Positions 56,705-64,000 of a stretch of 64,000 bases of DNA are shown one piece after another. Origin of the DNA: Agrocybe praecox (Eukaryota > Basidiomycota > Agaricomycetes > Agaricales > Agrocybaceae); assembly GCA_964017145.1 (NCBI GenBank), contig OZ024841.1:1116001-1180000 (forward strand). Direction: 5' to 3'. Every line of letters begins with the position of its first letter. Position 1 is the stretch's first letter. The notes below the pieces were generated by a model, which saw nothing but the letters and a program-made list of their open reading frames with translations, searched no databases and had not been told where the DNA came from. The position numbers and the translations under genes were made by a program.

Positions 56705-59700
56705 ATGATGAATATTTTTGACAATAATCAATGTCCTGTCTGCTACTCCTATTTTCGAACTATAAAAGGCCTGTCCTCACATCTCAAAATGGCCCAGAAA
56801 TACAGGCACTGGGGAAAAGGAAAGCGTCGGGAACTGGCAGATTCTTTATTTCTACCAGACAACATTCAGGAAGATGAAGATGAATATACCTCTGAGGACG
56901 GTAGTCCAAATCTACAAGTGTCCACTCTTGATCCAGAAGTAGCTGGGTCTGATAGAGAAACCATGGATATAGAAGATTATCAAGATGATCTGAATGAATA
57001 TTTCAACCAATTAATGGAGGAGAATGAAGATGGCGATCACTTTATTCCAGAGGAGCCAGAGCCAGAGGAGCCAGTAGCAATTGGTGAAGCAGGACCTGGA
57101 CCAACAACAACAGCTAATAGAGGGCGTAGAGGGTGGGATAATGATGATGAAATCATAAGAGAAGAGTATCCTGGAGCTGGTATTGTTATCAGAATGGATC
57201 AGCGACTCCATGAAAGATGGAAGCAGCTTTTTGAAAAAGACTTAGAAAGTCTACAAGACGTAAACAATGTGAACATACCTTTGGATGAAAACACACCCTC
57301 AGATTCCTTTACCGATCCAATTAGAAGTTCTTATCATCCCTTTGCCTTAGAAATGGACTGGCGTATTGCAAGATGGGCAGTTAAAGATAATATTGGTCAT
57401 AAGTCCTTCGACAGACTATTCGCTATTCCAGGTGTATGTTTATTTCTATTAAAATGTTATTACCATATATTTATTTCTTTGTTTTGTTTAGGTCAAAGAA
57501 AAGCTAGGAATCTCATATAAGGACATCAGAGGATTGCACCAAATTATCGATAATGATATTCTAGAACTAGGAGGAGAATGGAAAACCGAAGACCTTGTTT
57601 TCCAAGATATGAAGGACACTACTTATACCATTCGCTATCGTGATCCTCTGAAAGCAATCAGAAGCTTATGGGGTGATCTGGCCTTGTCTTCTCATTTGGT
57701 TTACCGGCCTACAAGAGCGTTTACCGAGTCGGACAAGGATAATCAAATTTTTACCGAGATGTGGACAGGAAAGTGGTGGCATGCTGTCCAAGTAAGTTTT
57801 ATTATTCTTTTATTTTGTTCGATATGTAACTAATGTTAATTAAAGAGCAAGCTACCTCAAGGTGCTACTGTCGCACCAGTTATTATTGCAACAGATAAAA
57901 CTCAGCTTACTCAGTTCTCAGGTGGCAAAAGCGCATATCCGGTCTATCTTACTATAGGCAACATACCAAAACCACTTCGACGAAAACCATCCAAAAGAGC
58001 TTGTGTTTTGATTGGCTATCTACCTAGCGATATATCCAAGAAGCTCAAAGGCACTGGTCTTTCCCAAAAAAAACATTGGCATTTGCAATCAGCGACTTTT
58101 TCATGAAGCTATGAAATTTATTCTTTCACCTTTGATAGAGGCAGGTCGTCAAGGTGTAGAAATGACTGGCCGAAATGGAGAAGTCAGAAAGGTTTTCCTT
58201 ATCCTGGCCTGTTATATTGCCGATTTCCCAGAGCAATGCTTAGTTGCCTGCACAGAGTATGGTACTTGCCCAAAGTGCCAGACTCCAGCAAAAGAACTCC
58301 AAGATCCGGAACCTGGCTTATCCAGAACAAGAAACTGGACACTGGGTGTTATTGAAAGCACCAAAAAAGCATCATCCACAGAGTCACAATTTTACAAGTC
58401 ATGTATGGAGAGCAATGTTTCTGGAAGTGTTTATGAGCCTTTTTGGAAGGATTTCCCTTTGTGCGACATTCATCGCTCAATAACCCCAGATGTTCTTCAT
58501 CAGCTATATCAAGGAGTCTTCAAATACATCATTGATTGGTGTCAAATTTTGATTACACCGGAGGAACTAGACACTTGCTTGAGGTGTCTGCCACCTGCCT
58601 TTGGTGTTCATCATTTCAACAATGGCTGGTCAGCTATGAGCCAAATCTCTGGGCCTGAGTGGAAACATATGGCCAAAGTACTACTTGGCTGTTTGGTTGG
58701 AAAAATGACGAAACAAGGCATCAAAGCAATCAAAGCTCTTTTGGACTTCATTTATTTGGCACAATATAAATATCACAACACCGCAACTCTAGGCTATTTG
58801 GAAGATGCCCTTAATGATTTCCAAAAGCATAAGGGGTTTTTCATTGATATGGACATAAGAACGGATATGAATATCCCCAAGTTTCACTCCCTTCTTCACT
58901 ATCTTGAAGCCATCAAGCTTTTTGGCACTACAGACAACTATAATACAGAGGCATTTGAACGCTTTCATATAGATTTGCAAAGCAAGGCTTTAAAGCCTCA
59001 AATAAAAAGGACATTTTTCCTCAAATGACAACCTGGCTTTTTAGACAAGAAAAAGTCTGTTCATTCGACAATTATCTTGACTGGAAGGATGCCTCAAAAC
59101 TTGCAAAGCCACTGACTCTTTTGAAGGAAAAACCAATAATTAAACTGGCCAAATATCCTCCTTTTCCTAATCGACTTCTTTCTACTGTTGAATTAATGCA
59201 CAAAGCCCCTCTATTCCAAAATCATCTCAAAGAGTTTCTCAATAAATTCCTTTCAACCGGATCCAGAACATCAAATGCTGTATCACATCTCTATAACCTT
59301 CCATTTGATCGAATTGATGTGTATACACAATTCAAATTTCATCCTCATAGCATCCAAGATGATGACGATCCTGAAATGGAAGTTGATGATACTGTAAAGG
59401 CTACACCATGCTCAAAATCAAATCCTTATGGACGAATGGATACTGTTGTTGTTGATGATGAAAAAGCAGAAACGACAATGGTTGCAGGTAAAGCTATTAC
59501 TAGTAATCATTCACGCCATATATAACCCTCTGATCTAATTCTCATATTAGGAACCCAAATTGGTCGAGTCAGACTAATATTTTCTTTACCCAAAAAGATC
59601 GATATCGGCTTAGGCCTGACTGAGGCCCCCAAAAGCTGGCCTACATATCCCTTTGCTTATGTTGAATGGTTTAAACCTTTTCGCTCCACAGGTCCTGATG

Positions 59701-59878
59701 AATCAAGTGGCATGTTCCATGTTAAAAAGACCACAACACCATCCTACGCTATTATTCCTCTCACAGACATTAGACAAAGCTGTATGCTTATACCAAAATT
59801 TGATGCTGGCAGTAACGGTGCCTCAGCCTCAGCAACCTGGAAACAGACTCTTACATCTCAAAATGTTCTTGATGATTG
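56705..59878 (+). pseudogene. Plavaka-type (KDZ superfamily) transposase with two frameshifts
   Basis: ATG at 56705 (an earlier non-ATG frame start is not used). Exons are 56705-57433, 57492-57791, 57846-59487 and 59551 onward. It starts with a C2H2-like finger, CPVCYSYFRTIKGLSSHL, then an acidic stretch. The transposase core has RDPLKAIRSLWGD, EMWTGKWWHAVQ, ATDKTQLTQFSGGK, YPVYLTIGNIPK, LVACTEYGTCPKC, PDVLHQLYQGVFKYI, NIPKFHSLLHYLEAI and NTEAFERFHIDL, the usual order for Plavaka. An A8 run at 58066-58073 shifts the frame (A7 would keep it), and a missing base near 58988-58993 shifts it again. The tail (VRLIFSLPKKI, YPFAYVEWFKPFRS, SYAIIPLTDIRQSC) ends at DDW where a repeat element has inserted at 59879. 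Confidence 0.88.
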
Positions 59879-61022
59879 GAGGTCTTTACTCTGAGCCACA
59901 TTTACCAAGCGGTACTGGTCAGACTTTTGACTTGTCTGAGCAGTTCTGAGCGGAAATTTAGGACTCCCCTCTCAGCCATTTGGCTGAGAAAGACCCCCCA
60001 AATGTCCAAGCATTTCCGATCAGAATCACTCAGACAGATCAGAACTGGTCAGACAGCTCAGCTTTCCGAGCTCTGATCCCTATCTGACGACTGAGTGAAA
60101 CCGTTCAGAACTGCTCAGACCCACAGTCAGATCACATGACCAAAGGCTTTACAATTAAAGAAAAATGTGGTGGAGACAACAGGAATCGAACCCAGAGCCT
60201 TGCCAGAGGTCATGTGATACAACTATGGACAGTTTTCCAACTGCACCATAGAGGCTTTAATAATTGGCTATCTTAACGTAGCTATATACCTGTACCCCCT
60301 GTGATACGTTTTATTTTATTTATTTTCGTGGTTACTTTGTCATTTCTGCCAAAACGTAACATATTACGTCATATGTGATGTTTGATAAATATATTTCGAA
60401 TATTTTAGGAATTATCGTGATTTTTCCATAATTTTAGGAGGTCCGTGTGACATACAAACAACAATTTCTGCAAAATTCCCAAAATAGACTCTCAGGCCGC
60501 TTCGGAAATTGCCGGCACAGCCACAACCCGTTGCCCTGGCCGCATCATCACTCTTCCCTTGCTTCTTACCACTACCACCACCATCCACCCACCGTCCGTC
60601 ACCACCACGTCCCGTTGCCACCACGCCGCGTCACCAACGACGACGCCAACGACGACAATGCCACCAACACGACGACGCCAACGACACGACGACGCCAACG
60701 ACGACGATGACACGCCAACGACCCACCCATCCTCCGCCACTACCACGTCCCATCGCCACCACGCTGCAACGCCCACCACGACACCCACCACGACGCCAAC
60801 GCCTAGGACAACCGCGACGACGCCAACAACGACACAATGACACGCCGACGGACGAACGACGCGACCGCCGCCTCCGCACGCCAGTGAAAGAGCCGAAGAA
60901 TATGAGGGGATGGGTTTGGGGGCAAGGGCGTGACGTGGCGAGGTGAAGAGAGAACGACGAAGGCGGTAAGATAATGGGGAACGGGTACTGCGAAGTAAGT
61001 ACTCCGTCGACGCCGTCTCTTC
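59879..61022. mobile_element. Composite-element family copy (left end, tRNA-like block, minisatellite) inserted in the transposase
   Basis: Begins GAGGTCTTTACTCTGAGCCAC, as at 15489. In order: about 200 bases of TGGTCAGA-rich left end, the tRNA-like block (60083-60262), an AT-rich block with ACGTAACATATTACGTCA, an ACGACGCC minisatellite (60620-60860) and GGGGCAAGGGCGTGACGTGG. Homology with the copy at 47940-48060 stops at GCTCACC (about 61022), so the right end is missing. No 8-base duplicate of GATGATTG was found on the right. Confidence 0.7.
60083..60262 (-). repeat. tRNA-derived SINE-like block, copy 2
   Basis: The minus strand has TGGTGCAGTTGGAAAACTG (A-box-like) and GGTTCGATTCC (B box; complement at 60182-60192). 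It is highly similar to copy 1 at 28758-28945, including the CTCTGGCAAGGCTCTGG stretch. It sits between the left-end zone and the AT-rich block of the composite family, as copy 1 does after removal of the Helitron. Confidence 0.7.
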
Positions 61023-61290
61023 GCTCACCTCAATAGAAAGGTTTATTATCCCAATAGCTGCAATCCAAACATAAACTGGCCTGGCAAAAAGTCTGGCCCA
61101 ATAGGGCTCAACGATGATTTGGAACTATTTAAAACTTGGATGTCAGTGTGGCTGCTCAAAGAATTGGCTGCTACTCAGAACTATCTTTTGAAGTCCAGCT
61201 CAAATAATACACAAGCAGAAGACTTGGGCACTGCAGACTATTCACCTATGCTATTGGATGGTCCTGATACATACAATGTTTGTTTGTAAA
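61023..61290 (+). pseudogene. Possible C-terminal exon fragment beyond the insertion
   Basis: An open frame, starting inside LNRKVYYPNSCNPNINWPG and running through LELFKTWMSVWLLKELAATQ to a TAA at about 61288. It begins exactly where repeat homology ends. It could be the displaced end of the transposase gene or of another gene. I cannot tie it to a family. Confidence 0.35.
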
Positions 61291-61528
61291 TTTCAAATTG
61301 TGCTAGTTGTATGTTTTTGTTTATTGTTGAACCTACCTGTCTTTAGCTTTAGTATTTTTGTTTAATATTCTGTATAAATTGCTGTTGAATTATTTCATTT
61401 CATTTTGACTGCATGTGAGATATGACTCATGTTTGAGATGCAAAGAAATATATTAGAATCTTTCTTTGAAGCACATATAAAGTTACAATACAACAATCAC
61501 ATACCAACTAATCTTATTAATGAAGAAG

Positions 61529-61990
61529 TGGTGATACACCGTCGAGCCTCCTAGGTGCGAAACAACAAAAACAAAAATATAGAGCAGTTGTACACCAAGG
61601 ATACTCAATGTAGATAGCATAGATAAGTGCGAGCGTGCTTCCCTGGCTTCAAAACCAGTGTGAAACGAAATGGCAGAGTGTAAGTGTAGATAGACACTTT
61701 GAACCACTCTAGAGCGAGATAACGACGAGTAACAAGAGTTCTAGTTGCCTAGAACTGTAGAAGATATAATAGAGACAAGAACGAGACCGAAATCGAGTGG
61801 TACAACTTAGTGTATTGCTATCTACAATATATACAACACTTTTTATACTACTTCAAAGAAAATCTGCATAAATGGGTCAAATAAGCCAAGAGAACCAATC
61901 TTATGGGCTAAGAAAATATAATGAATAGTAACGAGCACGAAATGTATTTTTACAGATTTTTAACAATCATGAGGAAGCCAGAAATTGAAG
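61529..61990 (-). repeat. 462-base dispersed repeat, LTR-like, copy 2
   Basis: Matches 47116-47577 over its whole length, with scattered substitutions and no length difference. TGGTGATACACCGTCG is at one end and CAGATTTTTAACA near the other. It is flanked by GAAGAAG on the left and GAAGTTC on the right, not a convincing duplication. Confidence 0.6.
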
Positions 61991-62805
61991 TTCAAGACGT
62001 TGAAATGTTGAAAAGTGCGAAGTTGGCGGAGTTTCAGCACTTTCCGAGCGCACAATGATGCTGCACATGGTAATTTGGGGTTGGCTCGAAGACCGTGATT
62101 TTGAAGAATAAAACATAGAATGATAGGAAAGGATGTAGAATGGGGTTATAATACATAAGAAAAATGGAGAATTCAACGGGGGAATCAGCTGTGCACGGCC
62201 TCATTATGGTGAGCGCATTTTTGATGTGTTTGATGTGTGCGTCCAAATCCAGAAGTGGCTGTGCCACAAACACGGACTTAGTCGAAATTCGTGTTCCAAG
62301 CTACGGCACGCTCATCAGTGGATATTATTGAATCATCAGTATACTGGGAAATAAAATCTTATGTACATTTTATATTGGATATTATTTGATTTTATTTCAA
62401 CGCATATTTCTAAATCTTACATCTTCCAGAAGAGCCAAGTTCTGCTTATCAAGAAACTAAAGGATTGATGAATTTCCTCCTCAGCCCTTTTAAAAAACAG
62501 AACAAGTCAGAGCACAGAAAAAGAGTGAACTTTGAATTATCTATTGCATTTATTGCCACTACATTTGGAAATTTACAGAACACAAGTTCCTTCCCAACCA
62601 GTAAAAGTCAATTATAGTCTTATCATTGTTCTTCAGTTTGCGCTGACTGCTTTGAAATAGTGTGTGTATATTTTATAATTATTATTATTTATTTGTTGAC
62701 TTGGCATTTATGGAAAACTGTACATGCCCAATTGAAAATGTATTCTGTGCTATCAAGAAACATTGTTTTGAACTTTATCCTGAAGGCTTAATTTCTTCAT
62801 CTTTC
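61991..62805. other. Exon-like fragments, no complete gene
   Basis: At about 62429-62618 a plus-strand frame (with YQETKGLMNFLLSPF and HRKRVNFELSIAF) follows a good acceptor (CATCTTCCAG), suggesting a remnant exon ending in a TAG. The rest is AT-rich. Confidence 0.35.
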
Positions 62806-63389
62806 ACATGCATATCATATGCTTTTCACATGACTGTCAGGGTTTCCCCTATTTTCCTTTATTTTTCTATATTTATTTCGCATTTTTACCTTTTCTAGTT
62901 GTGTAGATATCTTATCTCTTTGATTATCTTTTTGATTATCACTCAGATCTTTGATTAGATACTTATCACCTTTATTTCCCATGAGCACTGCCTCAATCAT
63001 TTCACATCATTTTTCTCCTTGTTTTATGATGTCATTGTCTTACTCATCCTTATGTTTCATGATGTAATGGAGGAACATTTTAGAATACATGTAGAGTATA
63101 AATACTGCACTTGTAGGTAGCTGTAGCCCCAGCTTCAATCTCTTAGGATATCCACTATCATTGGTGTGATCTCTTAGAATTATTGAGTGTCTCTATCTCT
63201 CTCTCTCTCTTGCTTTGTCTTTGTTGGTGGCCTTGTCACACTGATTATAGTATTGCCCTAACAATGACTACACCTCTTTAGGCACTGTCAGTCACTCTGA
63301 TACATAATATTGAGAAATTGGGTAACTACCACTGTGGATGCATCATCTTAAACAGGCAACTACCCAAAATATATGCATATATTTAATAG
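62806..63389. mobile_element. Truncated MITE-B copy, itself interrupted by a solo LTR
   Basis: 62806-62834 and 63264-63389 together match the left end of element B in inverted order: CACATGCATATCATATGC, CACTGTCAGTCACTCTGATACAT, GGTAACTACC, GTGGATGCATCATCTTAAA. The copy lacks the other half. The LTR at 62835-63263 lies within it. Confidence 0.7.
62835..63263 (-). mobile_element. Solo LTR, TGTCAGGG family, copy 3 (inverted)
   Basis: 429 bases, in the opposite orientation to the other copies. It is flanked by a perfect 5-base duplication, ATGAC, at 62830-62834 and 63264-63268. One end reads TGTCAGGGTTTCCCC and the other GCCCTAACA. It inserted after the MITE-B copy. Confidence 0.92.
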
Positions 63390-63410
63390 TATTAAATGAT
63401 CAAACATGGG

Positions 63411-63897
63411 TGTCAGGGCAACACTATTATCAGTGTGACAAGGCCACCAACAAAGACAAAGCAAGAGAGAGAGAGAGATAGAGATAGAGACACTCAATGA
63501 TTCTAACAGATCACACCAATGATAGTGGAAATCCTAAGAGATTGAAGCTGGGGCTACAGCTACCTACAGGTACAGTATTTATACTCTACAGGTGTTCTAG
63601 AATGTTCCTACATTACATCATGAAACAAAAGGATGAGTAAGATAATGACATCATATAGGAATGATGAATAAGACAATGTCATTATGAAACAAGGGGAAGA
63701 ATGATGTGGAGTGATTGAGGCAGTGCTCATGGGAAATAAAGATGATAAGTATCTAATCAAAGATCTGAGTGATAATCAAAAAGATAATCAAGGAGATAAT
63801 TAAAGATGTAAAAGAGATAAGATATCTACATAACTAAGAAAGAGAAAAATGCGAAATAAATATAGAAAAATAGGGGAAAATAGGGGAAACCCTGACA
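63411..63897 (+). mobile_element. Solo LTR, TGTCAGGG family, copy 4
   Basis: 487 bases from TGTCAGGG to CCCTGACA with a perfect 5-base duplication ATGGG at 63406-63410 and 63898-63902. It is very similar to copy 2, including the AGAGAGAGAGATAGAG tract. Confidence 0.93.
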
Positions 63898-64000
63898 ATG
63901 GGCAAAATTTACTTCATGAAATCAAACTTAATGACCTCCTAAAAATCAAAGACATTGTTAAGAGGTAAGCCTACTCTCTATCTGCTATTTTCCCATCCCT
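63898..64000 (+). other. Possible exon end cut by window
   Basis: A short frame with LLHEIKLNDLLKIKDIVKR runs into a GTAAGCC donor at about 63966. It looks like the end of an exon into which copy 4 of the LTR has inserted, but there is too little sequence to name it. Confidence 0.3.

Noticed and set aside
58012..59028. A separate gene downstream of the Plavaka exons
   Set aside because: It is the continuation of the same transposase after a frameshift in the A8 run; the conserved blocks follow on without a gap.

Overview
The window looks like a transposon-dense piece of a basidiomycete (Agaricomycetes-type) nuclear genome. The evidence is short GT-AG introns of about 45-75 bases, a Tf2-like chromodomain Ty3/gypsy element, a Plavaka-type (KDZ superfamily) transposase, a TET/JBP-family DNA dioxygenase, a RepHel Helitron and a DUF4246 gene. 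This combination is known from mushroom-forming fungi. The species cannot be told from the sequence alone. Very little here looks like ordinary single-copy host sequence.

Layout. 1-6171: 3' part of a Ty3/gypsy element (pol, two further ORFs, 3' LTR), with a solo LTR of a second family inside its second ORF. 6218-13219: a host-type gene split by a 5.1-kb TIR element that itself holds two TA-flanked MITE-like elements and a palindromic element. 13875-31689 (-): a DUF6532-like gene cut in two by a 15.7-kb composite element flanked by an 8-bp target duplication. Within that composite, about 15693-28758 is a 13-kb Helitron carrying a RepHel gene (+) and a row of multi-exon genes on the other strand (F-box protein and others). 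31902-35981 (-): an 18-exon TET/JBP gene with a tandem array of phase-compatible exons. 36-41 kb: mostly non-coding, with one arm of a long inverted repeat. 41488-44725 (-): a disrupted DUF4246 gene and a hypothetical gene. 46.3-48.7 kb: the other inverted-repeat arm and repeat-family fragments. 51-55 kb: AAACATTT motif arrays, an agaricomycete-type gene of unknown role and a minisatellite. 55038-61290: a Plavaka module made of a divergent pair of small accessory genes and the transposase, the last broken by frameshifts and by a repeat insertion. 62.4-64 kb: exon-like fragments, a MITE remnant and two more solo LTRs.

How it fits together. The region can be read as layers of insertion, several dated relative to each other by target-site duplications: GAAAC, ATGAC and ATGGG around solo LTRs, GTCTTCTT around the 15.7-kb composite, and TA around the MITEs. 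Many element genes carry premature TGA codons at places where CGA would restore an arginine codon. Genes carried on the Helitron's opposite strand, by contrast, have exon models that close in phase. TET/JBP enzymes and KDZ transposons are known to be associated in basidiomycete genomes, and both are present here about 20 kb apart.
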